NCBI GenBank assembly: GCA_964458415.1
Contig: CAYWIT010000002.1
Coordinates: 62,001-126,000, forward strand
Direction of reading: 5' to 3'
Source of the DNA: CAYWIT01 sp964458415
Lineage (GTDB): Bacteria; Pseudomonadota; Alphaproteobacteria; Micavibrionales; UBA2020
DNA length: 64,000 nt
Shown here: positions 25,518 through 33,770 of the stretch, one piece after another
Layout of the letters: the number at the start of each line of letters is the position of its first letter
Position numbering within the stretch: position 1 is the first letter of the stretch
Position numbers and translations under genes: made by a program
Notes under the pieces: model-generated
What the model was told of the DNA's origin: nothing
What the model saw: only the letters and a program-made list of their open reading frames with translations
Databases searched by the model: none

Positions 25518-27389
25518 ATGCGATATTTCGGGAGAGCACATCAACATAGGCCGGGATTCAGCAGTAGACCGTATGCGCTGGTCATCCTGTTGATAGTGGT
25601 TATTTTTTCGGCGCCTGTTTACGCCAACCCGCAGCAAGGACGCGTTGTCGCTGGCGCGGCGGGCATTCAATCGACTGGCAAGACGCTTACTGTCCATCAA
25701 AAAAGCGACAGGGTGATTATTCATTGGGGGCGTTTCGATATCGCCAAGGGCGAGACAACGCAGTTTTTCCAACCGTCAGCGTCGGCGATGGCGCTGAACC
25801 GTGTCATGACAACGGGGCAGGCTTCGCGGATCAGCGGTGCGCTGAAATCGAACGGGCAGATCATTCTTGTCAATCCAAATGGCGCGATTTTTGGCTCTGC
25901 CGCCCGGGTAAATGTCGGCAGCTTGATCGTATCTTCCGCCGATATTGGCGATGCGGCTTTTATGAAGTCTAAAAGCGTCTTTGTCTTTGGTACAGGGGGC
26001 AGGCCGGATGCGGCGATTGTCAATCAGGGTGAAATTACGGTAGCAGAAAACGGGCTGGCGGCCTTTGTGGCGCCGGACGTCAGGAATAGCGGCGTTATTC
26101 AGGGGCGTGCCAGCCGCATGATATTGGCCGGGGGGGACGTTTTTGCCGTTGATCTTTACGGAGACGGGTTGATGAATCTTGCGGTGCAGCAGGACGATAG
26201 GCCGCGTCATCTTGCTGTTTCCAATGGTGGAAATATCGTGAATGACGCTGGCAGCGTGTTGTTGACGGCGGCAGCCGCGCATGATCTTGTCAGCAATGTC
26301 GTCAATACTTCAGGCCATATCCGGGCGCGGGGGATTGGCCGGAAAAATGGCAGGGTCGTGCTGATGGGCGAACGGCTGGAGGCAACAGGCGCGCTGGATG
26401 TTTCCGGCGATCCGCAAGGCGGCAACGGCGGATTTGTTGAAACCTCGGCCTCGCGGGTCTTGAACATAGAGGGGTTACGGGTGGATGCAAGCGCGGCACA
26501 GGGGGCGGCCGGAACATGGCTGATCGACCCCGAGGATATTCACATTGTTGCTCCGGATGCCGTTCCGGCACAGGGCAGGGAGAATTATGTTTCGGTGACG
26601 ACGCTGGAAAGCGCGCTTGCCAATGTGACGCTGCTGGCGACGCGGGACATTTCTTTTGAAGAGAATGTGGTGATGAAGTATGCGGCTGTCGGTCTGGGCG
26701 CAACGGCAGGACGCGATTTGTTTATGACGGGAACAGGCATTACGACACAGGGCGGGGCTGTCGATCTTCGCGCCGGGAACAGTTTGAATTTGAACAGGGC
26801 CGTTATTGTTACCAAGGGCGGTGATGTGACGTTAAATGCCTTTAACCCGGATGTCCGGACTGATGGTGCCCTGTTCATGTCTAATAGCATGGTTGATACG
26901 ACGGGCGGTGTCGCCGTTGGCGCTTTTGATATACAAGGCGGTGGCGGAGATGCTTTTTTACAGCGCCCTGATAATTATTTTCAGGCGGGAAACGGCGGCG
27001 GAAAGATCACGGCGCAAGCAGAGTGGATAGAGGGTCGGAATAATAGTTTGAAAGCGGGTGAAGCCGCGCCGGCTATTCCGGAACCCCCTGTGATAATAGA
27101 AGAACCACCGGTGATCGTCCCCCCTCCCGCTGTTGAGCCGCCGCCGGTGATGGCGCCGGAAGCGCCGGATAAAGATACGTCAGGGTTTTTCAATACTTCT
27201 CGCCTGACGGCGCGGGAAGAAGCGGAGATCAGGACGCAGGCGGATTTGATCAGTGATGGAACCAGCCTGCTGGAGGAAGCGATGTTTTTACCGGAGATGC
27301 AAGATATTTCCCCGGCGGCAGGCGGTAATGAGGCGCTTGATCCTGTTTTTTGCGCCAACAGCTTTTTGGCAGGCGGCGCTTGTCAGTAA
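25518..27389 (+). CDS. Two-partner-secretion type exoprotein (filamentous haemagglutinin N-terminal domain)
   Basis: A 623-residue secreted protein. After a signal peptide (hydrophobic LVILLIVVIFSAP, cleavage near VYA-N) comes a TPS domain at about residues 35-280, with the diagnostic ILVNPNGAIFG and NSGVIQG. A beta-helix-like region follows to about 510 (ending GNGGFVETSASRV and WLIDPEDI, both frequent in this family). Then there is a proline/glutamate-rich linker (about 515-560) and a short helical tail ending with Cys612 and Cys622. TPS proteins cross the outer membrane through a TpsB porin, but no tpsB gene is nearby. It is short for an adhesin of this class. Confidence 0.88.
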   Translation: MRYFGRAHQHRPGFSSRPYALVILLIVVIFSAPVYANPQQGRVVAGAAGIQSTGKTLTVHQKSDRVIIHWGRFDIAKGETTQFFQPSASAMALNRVMTTGQASRISGALKSNGQIILVNPNGAIFGSAARVNVGSLIVSSADIGDAAFMKSKSVFVFGTGGRPDAAIVNQGEITVAENGLAAFVAPDVRNSGVIQGRASRMILAGGDVFAVDLYGDGLMNLAVQQDDRPRHLAVSNGGNIVNDAGSVLLTAAAAHDLVSNVVNTSGHIRARGIGRKNGRVVLMGERLEATGALDVSGDPQGGNGGFVETSASRVLNIEGLRVDASAAQGAAGTWLIDPEDIHIVAPDAVPAQGRENYVSVTTLESALANVTLLATRDISFEENVVMKYAAVGLGATAGRDLFMTGTGITTQGGAVDLRAGNSLNLNRAVIVTKGGDVTLNAFNPDVRTDGALFMSNSMVDTTGGVAVGAFDIQGGGGDAFLQRPDNYFQAGNGGGKITAQAEWIEGRNNSLKAGEAAPAIPEPPVIIEEPPVIVPPPAVEPPPVMAPEAPDKDTSGFFNTSRLTAREEAEIRTQADLISDGTSLLEEAMFLPEMQDISPAAGGNEALDPVFCANSFLAGGACQ

Positions 27390-27397
27390 ATCAGGCG

Positions 27398-28417
27398 CTA
27401 TTTCCCATCGCTTTCGAATGTGATGGCATAGGCGCGTAATCCGGGCGTGGTGCTGGTGATATGAAGGATGTTTTCACCGTGGGAGGGCATATCCACAAGC
27501 GCATAAAGTCTTGCCTCTGTGACGTTGACAATACCGTTCGGCGCATCCTTCCCAAACATGGTTTTATTGCCGGCCTCTCCGATTTTGATTTGGGCCTCGA
27601 CTGGGTTTTCATCCGCGCTTTCCAGCACCAAAAAGACTTTTTTGGCTGAAAAATGAAGCGTTAGAGTGCTCCCGGCCCTGATCGACTGGATATATTCTTT
27701 TTCCTGCAGCCAGTCACCGGATGTCTGCCAGTGGTGGAGCGGAATTTTATTGATGTATGCCTTCCATTCGCGGGCCGCGCGGGCTTTTCCAAGATAGGTT
27801 TCCGGCGTTTGTGCCTGCGAAGTGACGTTCGTTCCCGCATCAAGGCCACTTGTTTTTTCCAGCTCCAGCAACGTGCGGATGTTATGCTCGGTGACATCGT
27901 AACTTCCTTCGCCAAAGTGGGTATAGACAACGTTTCCGGCACGGTCGATCAGGTAATGCGCCGGCCAATAGCGATTTGCAAAGGCTTGCCATGTACTGCG
28001 GTTGTTATCTATGGCGATGGGGTAGGTCAGCTTGTACTTTTTTGCAGCGCGTTCGATGTTGTTCCTTTTTGTTTCAAAGACGAATTCCGGCGTATGTACG
28101 CCGATAACGACAAAGCCCTCGTCTTTATAGGTCGTATACCATTTTTGAATATACGGGAACGTGCGGATACAGTTGATGCAGGAATAGGTCCAGAAATCCA
28201 CCAGCACGACTTTGCCTTTAAGTCCTGCCAGCGTCAGGGGGGCCTCTGCATTGATCCAGCCTGTGATATCGGCGATTTCCGGTGCGGCATAGGGGGTAGA
28301 GAGCGGGTTTTGCAGGGCTGACGTATCAGTCGCCCGCGCAACAGAAGGCGTGGTCAAAAGAACTATCGCAAGAGCGATGCTGATAAGTGTAAGCCTTTGG
28401 AATCCTTCTGTGATCAT
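27398..28417 (-). CDS. Secreted thioredoxin-like protein, DipZ C-terminal type
   Basis: A 339-residue protein with an N-terminal signal peptide or anchor (LISIALAIVLLTTPSVARA), a thioredoxin fold with active site Cys80-Ile-Asn-Cys83 in WTYSCINCIRTFPY, and a C-terminal beta-sandwich domain (after about residue 215) as found at the end of DipZ/CcdA-fused thioredoxins. It lacks the CcdA membrane part, so it must receive electrons from a separate partner. It probably acts in periplasmic thiol reduction or peroxide metabolism. The gene is divergent from rlmN and converges on the TPS exoprotein gene 8 bases away. Confidence 0.85.
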   Translation of the reverse strand: MITEGFQRLTLISIALAIVLLTTPSVARATDTSALQNPLSTPYAAPEIADITGWINAEAPLTLAGLKGKVVLVDFWTYSCINCIRTFPYIQKWYTTYKDEGFVVIGVHTPEFVFETKRNNIERAAKKYKLTYPIAIDNNRSTWQAFANRYWPAHYLIDRAGNVVYTHFGEGSYDVTEHNIRTLLELEKTSGLDAGTNVTSQAQTPETYLGKARAAREWKAYINKIPLHHWQTSGDWLQEKEYIQSIRAGSTLTLHFSAKKVFLVLESADENPVEAQIKIGEAGNKTMFGKDAPNGIVNVTEARLYALVDMPSHGENILHITSTTPGLRAYAITFESDGK

Positions 28418-28566
28418 GTTCTTTTTCCTGTTTTGAGCCTGCCTTCATATTCGCAGTAGCAGGAAGAAAGTTACAGAAAAGATAAATGACACTATATTCT
28501 GTAAATTTATTTTGCTTTTATCGGCTTTATTGGGTAGGATCCGTCTCGTTTTAAAGGGTTAAGATT

Positions 28567-29718
28567 ATGAGTCTCACTTCACACGCTGATCGTTTTTCTG
28601 CTCCGGAGGCGGATGCTCAGGGGCGGGTTTCACTGGTCGGCCTTGGCCTGCCGGAAATGCAGGCGCTGTTGAAACCGCATGGCCTGCCGTCGTTTCGGGC
28701 CAAGCAGGTCTGGCACTGGATGTATCATCGCGGTGTGACGGATTTTGAGTCGATGGCCAATCTGCCCAAAGAGGCCCGCGCGCTTTTGACGGAAAATTTC
28801 GCGATTGCGCGGCCACAGGTGATTACGGAGCAGAGATCATCAGACGGCACGATCAAATGGTTGCTGGCGATGTCAGACGGGCAGCAGGTGGAAACGGTTT
28901 TCATTCCCGAAGCGGACCGGGGTACATTGTGTGTATCATCACAGGTGGGCTGTACGTTGACATGTAAATTCTGTCATACAGGGACGCAGCCGCTGGTGCG
29001 TAATCTGGGCGCGCACGAGATTTTGCAGCAGATCATGCATGCACGGGATGTGCTGGGCGAATGGCCAAAACCGGGAGAGAAGAAAGCGGAAGAGCGCAAC
29101 CTGACCAATATCGTCATGATGGGAATGGGGGAACCTCTTTATAACTATGATAACGTCGCCAAAGCGCTTAAAATCTGCATGGATCCAGAAGGGTTGTGTA
29201 TTTCGAAGCGACGGATCACGCTGTCAACGTCAGGCGTCGTGCCGCAAATTAATCAGTGTGGCGAGGAACTCGGCGTTAATCTGGCGATTTCCCTGCATGC
29301 CCCCACGGATGAGCAGCGCAGCGCAATGATGGCCATTAATAATAAATATCCGCTTGCCGCGCTGTTGGAGGCTTGCCGGAATTATCCGGGGGTCAGCGAG
29401 TCCCGCAGAATCACTTTCGAATATGTGATGCTGCGTGATGTGAATGATACGGACGAGGACGCGCGCAATCTGGCGAAGTTGCTGCGCGGCATTCCGGCCA
29501 AAATAAATTTGATTCCCTTTAATGTCTGGCCCGGCAGCGGCTTCGATTGTTCGACACAGGAACGTATTGCGGGTTTTGCCGCTATCCTGGAGCGGGCGGG
29601 TTACGATGCGCCGGTGCGCAAGCCGCGCGGCCGTGACATTCTTGCGGCCTGCGGACAGCTGAAATCCGAAAGTCTGCGGCAGCGCAAAAGGTCAGGTGAG
29701 AAGGGACAAGCCGGATAG
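28567..29718 (+). CDS. rlmN: Dual-specificity RNA methyltransferase RlmN
   Basis: A 383-residue radical-SAM enzyme that methylates C2 of A2503 in 23S rRNA and A37 in some tRNAs. The iron-sulfur cluster motif is Cys129-x3-Cys133-x2-Cys136 (CTLTCKFC). The two further conserved cysteines used in catalysis appear at Cys122 and Cys362 (LAACGQL). MGMGEPLYNYD is the SAM-binding GEP motif. It has a normal length and stands alone, with divergent and downstream single-gene neighbours. Confidence 0.95.
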   Translation: MSLTSHADRFSAPEADAQGRVSLVGLGLPEMQALLKPHGLPSFRAKQVWHWMYHRGVTDFESMANLPKEARALLTENFAIARPQVITEQRSSDGTIKWLLAMSDGQQVETVFIPEADRGTLCVSSQVGCTLTCKFCHTGTQPLVRNLGAHEILQQIMHARDVLGEWPKPGEKKAEERNLTNIVMMGMGEPLYNYDNVAKALKICMDPEGLCISKRRITLSTSGVVPQINQCGEELGVNLAISLHAPTDEQRSAMMAINNKYPLAALLEACRNYPGVSESRRITFEYVMLRDVNDTDEDARNLAKLLRGIPAKINLIPFNVWPGSGFDCSTQERIAGFAAILERAGYDAPVRKPRGRDILAACGQLKSESLRQRKRSGEKGQAG

Positions 29719-29721
29719 CAC

Positions 29722-29750
29722 TTGACTTGTTTACATAAGTATAATACTAT
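29722..29750 (+). promoter_or_regulatory. Probable promoter of the 29814 gene
   Basis: TTGACT (29722-29727) is followed 17 bases later by TACTAT (29745-29750). An overlapping perfect TATAAT sits at 29740-29745 but is too close to that -35. The element begins 3 bases after the rlmN stop codon. Confidence 0.45.
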
Positions 29751-29813
29751 ATATCTCAAGAATGGGGCAAGAGAACGCAACCCGTTAAAAAATAACAAAA
29801 AATAGAGGGAATC

Positions 29814-30209
29814 ATGATTTTTCTTTTACGCGATGCTTTTCGCGGCAGTGTGGGCCAGAGCAAATACGATATGGGTCATTTTTTATCGGATGTCGCTGTT
29901 TCGGCCGCAACGGTAACAACAATAGGGGTGACGGGTCTGGGGCCCTTGGCAGACGCCGGCACGTTGCGTGAAAAATTTGAAATGGTTGCTTTTGGCGGCG
30001 CTTTTATCGGCAGTCTGCTGTCCTTGCGCACGGCTGCGGCGACCGAGCCTTTTGGTCACGAGAACGGCAAGCGCTATCTCGCCAAGGTTCTGGCGGGGGC
30101 GGCACTTTCGACGGCCATCAGCGCAACGCCTCTACTGGCACTGGATAAAGATGTCGCAGATATTGATACGTCTGCGATGACCGTGAAATATGATGCAATG
30201 CGACGCTAG
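29814..30209 (+). CDS. Hypothetical small membrane protein, 131 aa
   Basis: I do not recognise the family. AGAGGGAATC directly precedes the ATG as a good ribosome site. The protein has about three hydrophobic alanine/glycine-rich segments (around residues 28-50, 58-75 and 90-110) separated by short charged loops, and a polar C-terminus, which suggests a small inner-membrane protein. It has its own promoter-like sequence and ends 2 bases from the convergent cinA gene. It resembles the 14710 protein in size and composition, but I see no alignable motif. Confidence 0.6.
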   Translation: MIFLLRDAFRGSVGQSKYDMGHFLSDVAVSAATVTTIGVTGLGPLADAGTLREKFEMVAFGGAFIGSLLSLRTAAATEPFGHENGKRYLAKVLAGAALSTAISATPLLALDKDVADIDTSAMTVKYDAMRR

Positions 30210-30211
30210 GT

Positions 30212-30715
30212 TTAGAGGTCGTCAATCTCCTGCCGGAGCAGGGCCAGTGCTTTTTCAACAGTCAGTAGCCGCACGGCATCCCTGTCGCCGTTGAATACTT
30301 TCTTTTCGACCCTTGTCTGCCCGTTTTTTCCATTCGCGAGGGAGAGGTAGACAAGGCCGACAGGCTTGCCCTCCGTTGCGCCACTGGGGCCGGCGATGCC
30401 TGTGACGGCAATGGAGATATCCGCATGGGATACGCGCAATGCGCCCTCCGCCATCTCCACCGCTACTTCCGCGCTTACGGCGCCGAAATCCGCCAGTGTT
30501 TTTCTGCTGACATCCAGTTGTGCCATTTTTGCGTCATTGGAATAGGTCACAAAGCCGCGATCAAAAACATCAGACGATCCGGCAATCGTTGTGAGCGCTC
30601 CCGCGATCAACCCGCCGGTACAAGACTCTGCCGTTGTCAGGCGCAGCTTTTTTTGCCGGGCTTCCTGCAGGATTCCGTTTACAAGGCTTTCTATATGAGG
30701 GGAAAAAATGCTCAT
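30212..30715 (-). CDS. CinA-family nicotinamide-nucleotide amidohydrolase
   Basis: A 167-residue stand-alone CinA C-terminal domain (PncC-like) with TTAESCTGGLIAGALT, the family's active-site serine region, and a GSSDVFDRGFVTYSN segment. It deamidates nicotinamide mononucleotide to nicotinic acid mononucleotide, recycling NAD breakdown products. Its start overlaps the stop of pgpA by one base (TGATG). This ispDF-pgpA-cinA order is common in alphaproteobacteria. Confidence 0.9.
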   Translation of the reverse strand: MSIFSPHIESLVNGILQEARQKKLRLTTAESCTGGLIAGALTTIAGSSDVFDRGFVTYSNDAKMAQLDVSRKTLADFGAVSAEVAVEMAEGALRVSHADISIAVTGIAGPSGATEGKPVGLVYLSLANGKNGQTRVEKKVFNGDRDAVRLLTVEKALALLRQEIDDL

Positions 30716-31236
30716 CAGTAGTAAACCGTAAAGGCAGAGGCGGCGACGCCGAGGAAGGCGTAGAATCCGGCCACAACATCATCCATCATCACGTTAAATC
30801 CGCCTCCTGTTTCCTTGTTGTCAAAATAGGATGCAGGCCACGGCTTGTAGATATCGAAGAGACGGAACAAGATGAACGCAATAATCCAGAGATTGATATT
30901 TGTCGCGGCAGGAATGGCGGCAATCCAGACGCCGACGACCTCATCAACGACAATGGCCTGATTGTCTTTTTGTCCCGACTTGCGGCCATAGTATCCGGCA
31001 GAGATTGTCCCAATGCCGAGCAGGATCACTGTCGCGAGGATGAGCCCGACCATGCCGGTAAAATACGCGAGGGCATAACCGAAGGGCAATGCGGCCAGCG
31101 TGCCGATCGTGCCTGAGGCGGGCTTGAGCAGGCCGAACCCGAACCATGTGGCAATCAGCACATGGATATTTTTAAACGGCGTTTCAGTGGGCAGTGGCCG
31201 TAGTCCCGGGCGTATTTTTTCGATTAATGTACCCAT
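30715..31236 (-). CDS. pgpA: Phosphatidylglycerophosphatase A
   Basis: A 173-residue inner-membrane protein with the PgpA start GFGLLKPASGTIGTLAALP, several membrane segments and the metal-binding DEVVGVWIAAIP and LFRLFDIYKPWP motifs. It dephosphorylates phosphatidylglycerol phosphate to phosphatidylglycerol. It is the middle gene of the leftward group, 11 bases after ispDF and overlapping cinA by one base. Confidence 0.93.
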   Translation of the reverse strand: MGTLIEKIRPGLRPLPTETPFKNIHVLIATWFGFGLLKPASGTIGTLAALPFGYALAYFTGMVGLILATVILLGIGTISAGYYGRKSGQKDNQAIVVDEVVGVWIAAIPAATNINLWIIAFILFRLFDIYKPWPASYFDNKETGGGFNVMMDDVVAGFYAFLGVAASAFTVYY

Positions 31237-31247
31237 TTTTAATTCCT

Positions 31248-32453
31248 TCAGTCTGTATTATGCGGCAAATTTTTTATAAAGGGAAGGCGGACGGTGGCGA
31301 TCGCTTGTGCGGCAATACCTTCCTTACGTCCGGTAAAGCCGAGACCTTCGGTCGTCGTGGCCTTGACGCTGACCCGTTCTTGCGGCAGGGACAGGATTTT
31401 TGCGATGCGGCTGCGCATTTTTTCACGATGAGGGCCGATTTTCGGCTCTTCGCAGATAATGGTGATGTCGGTATGGGTGATAAGGCCGCCTTGTCGTTGA
31501 ATCAAGTCTGCGGCATGGCGCAAAAAAGCGGCGCTGTCGGCGTTTTTCCAGCGTGGATCCTGCGGGCTGAAGTGTTGGCCGATATCTCCGGTGCAAATGG
31601 TGCCCAGCAGGGCGTCGGTCAGGGCATGTAGAGCGACATCGGCGTCTGAGTGGCCTTCCAGCATATGCGTATGGGGCACGACGATGCCGCAGAGCATCAG
31701 CTTGTCTTGTGGATGGGATGACGGGATCAGTCGGTGCACATCGTAACCGTGCCCCGTGCGGAGGTCTGGGCAACCCTGTGCCAAAATGCTTTCGGCCAGC
31801 GGCAGGTCGTGCGCATGGGTTATTTTAATGTTGTCGCGCTCTCCGGCAATAAGACGGGGCAGGATATTTTCATGTTCGCAGAGAGCCGCATCATCCGTTG
31901 CTTCGATATCCTTGTATTTTCTGTGCAAATTGAGGATTGTTTCAAAATGAAAGGCCTGAGGCGTTTGTATGGTATGGAGGCCGTCCCGGTTTTCTGTTTT
32001 TGATTTGTCATGCTGCATGCGCCGGATCGTGTCGGTCACGGGAAGTCCGGGGATGACGGCGGCGCTTTTTTGTACTTCAAGGCAAAGTTTTTCCAGTAAT
32101 GCTGACGAAAAACAGGGGCGGGCGGCATCATGGATGAGAACGTAATCCGGTTTCGGTTTTTCCCGCGCCAGCGCTTCCAGTCCTAAACGTACAGTTTCTC
32201 GACGTGTCGCGCCGCCGATAACAGGGGGAAGAAGATTTAACCCCGCTGTCGCTGCATGGTAAAGCTGTACATGTTCCTGTGAAATGGCAACGCAGATTTG
32301 TGTAATCCGGGAAGAGGCTTGAAACTTGTCAAGGCTCCAGCGGAGCACGGGTTTGCCCAACAAAGGCAGATACTGCTTTGGCACGTCACCGCCAAACCGT
32401 GATCCTGAACCGGCAGCAACGACAAGGCAAGCTATAGAGGTTGAATTATTCAT
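31248..32453 (-). CDS. ispDF: Bifunctional MEP-pathway enzyme IspD-IspF
   Basis: A 401-residue fusion typical of alphaproteobacteria. Residues 1-230 are the cytidylyltransferase IspD (VVAAGSGSRFGGDVPKQYL, VLIHDAARP). Residues 240-400 are the cyclodiphosphate synthase IspF (GHGYDVHRL with metal ligands, EGHSDADVALHALTDALLG). Together they carry out the third and fifth steps of the non-mevalonate isoprenoid pathway. It is divergent from ntrB with a 213-base gap. In many alphaproteobacteria a dusB gene lies between ispDF and ntrB; here it does not. Confidence 0.95.
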   Translation of the reverse strand: MNNSTSIACLVVAAGSGSRFGGDVPKQYLPLLGKPVLRWSLDKFQASSRITQICVAISQEHVQLYHAATAGLNLLPPVIGGATRRETVRLGLEALAREKPKPDYVLIHDAARPCFSSALLEKLCLEVQKSAAVIPGLPVTDTIRRMQHDKSKTENRDGLHTIQTPQAFHFETILNLHRKYKDIEATDDAALCEHENILPRLIAGERDNIKITHAHDLPLAESILAQGCPDLRTGHGYDVHRLIPSSHPQDKLMLCGIVVPHTHMLEGHSDADVALHALTDALLGTICTGDIGQHFSPQDPRWKNADSAAFLRHAADLIQRQGGLITHTDITIICEEPKIGPHREKMRSRIAKILSLPQERVSVKATTTEGLGFTGRKEGIAAQAIATVRLPFIKNLPHNTD

Positions 32454-32666
32454 GTGGGCTCCAGTTGCTATTTTGCAGGAGGCGAGGGACGAGGTATATA
32501 TGTTTTATTGGGCGTCTGTATAGTATTCCATGGCTGTCGGTTTCATGCTCCTCGAGATCGTTATAAAATTATGTCAATAGTTTAATATTGCCAATGGAAC
32601 AATCTCTTGAATATTGTCTAAAAATTGTGCAGAAATATGCAAATGATTAAAAAATAGGCTGTGTTG

Positions 32667-33770
32667 ATGCCCGCGGTAAAAAAAACGATGAATTTATGCC
32701 CGCAATTGCAGCAGGAAGATATGTTCCTGTCGGCGTTGCAGGCTCTTCCTGAAGCCGTGTTCCTTGTGGAAACGGGGGAAGGGAACATAGCCTTTGCAAA
32801 CCATGCGGCGCAAATGCTCACCGGGAAAAGTCCAGCAGGGAAATCGCTGTCTGACGTTTTTGGGCCCGATAGTTTTTTAACGGAAATGGCATTGCAGGTC
32901 AGGATAACCGGGCAAACACTGACGGTGCATGATGTAGAGCTTTGCGGTCGTCATGTGCAGGGACTTACAGTGATCCCCGAAGCCGCTGCGGGGCATGATA
33001 TGATTGTCATGCGTTATGATGAATTGTCTTTGCACAATAGCGGCTGGGTAGAGCGCATCCGTCAGGGATTGCGCCCGGCGCAACATCTGGCACGGCTGTT
33101 GGCGCATGAAATTAAAAATCCGCTTTCAGGTATTCGTGGCGCGGCGCAATTGCTGCGTAAAACGGTGGTAACTCCGGATGACAGGGAGCTGGTGGATCTG
33201 ATCGAGAATGAGACGGGGCGTATCCTGCGTCTGGTGAAAAAAGTAGGCGTATTCGACGGTGAGGAGACGCCATCTGAACTTGTGCCGGTGAACATCCATG
33301 CTGTTCTTGATCAGGTCGTGCGTACGGCAAAGTCCGGTTTTGGACGGGAAGTCGCGTTTGACTTGAAATACGATCCATCGCTACCGGAAATTTCCGGTGT
33401 TGCGGATGCCTTGATACAGGTTTTTCTTAATCTTGTCAGGAATGCGGCGGAGGCGGAGGGGGCAGGCAGGCGCCTTATCACATTACGCACGGGCTATGCG
33501 CTGGCGCCACAATGGCATCCGGAAACACATGAAAAATTGCCCGTCTGTGTCTATGTCGAGGATAATGGCGCCGGTATTTCGCCGGAGTTCCTGACGCAGA
33601 TTTTTGATCCTTATTATACGACGAAAAAAGACGGGGACGGTCTGGGCCTTGCCATCGTTTCACAAATTGTGGATAGCCACGGCGGGATTGTCGATGTGAG
33701 CAGCGCGCCAGGCCGAACGGTTTTCAAGGTTTGTTTTCCGTTGCTTTACGGGACTGGAGAAATGCCATGA
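32667..33770 (+). CDS. ntrB: Nitrogen regulation histidine kinase NtrB
   Basis: A ~367-residue soluble sensor kinase. It has an N-terminal PAS domain (ALPEAVFLVETGEGNIAFANHAA cut to its core, residues about 18-120), a phosphoacceptor site His147 in LLAHEIKNPLSG, and an ATPase domain with VFLNLVRNAAEA, EDNGAGISPEF and DGDGLGLAIV. It phosphorylates or dephosphorylates NtrC in response to PII and nitrogen status. The ATG at 32667 is preferred, but the in-frame GTG at 32661 is possible and neither has a strong ribosome site. Its stop overlaps the ntrC start (ATGA). Confidence 0.94.
   Translation: MPAVKKTMNLCPQLQQEDMFLSALQALPEAVFLVETGEGNIAFANHAAQMLTGKSPAGKSLSDVFGPDSFLTEMALQVRITGQTLTVHDVELCGRHVQGLTVIPEAAAGHDMIVMRYDELSLHNSGWVERIRQGLRPAQHLARLLAHEIKNPLSGIRGAAQLLRKTVVTPDDRELVDLIENETGRILRLVKKVGVFDGEETPSELVPVNIHAVLDQVVRTAKSGFGREVAFDLKYDPSLPEISGVADALIQVFLNLVRNAAEAEGAGRRLITLRTGYALAPQWHPETHEKLPVCVYVEDNGAGISPEFLTQIFDPYYTTKKDGDGLGLAIVSQIVDSHGGIVDVSSAPGRTVFKVCFPLLYGTGEMP

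Noticed and set aside
33088..33105. TGGCAC followed by TTGG as a sigma-54 promoter
   Set aside because: It lies inside the ntrB coding region before the kinase motif and lacks the conserved GC of the -12 element.
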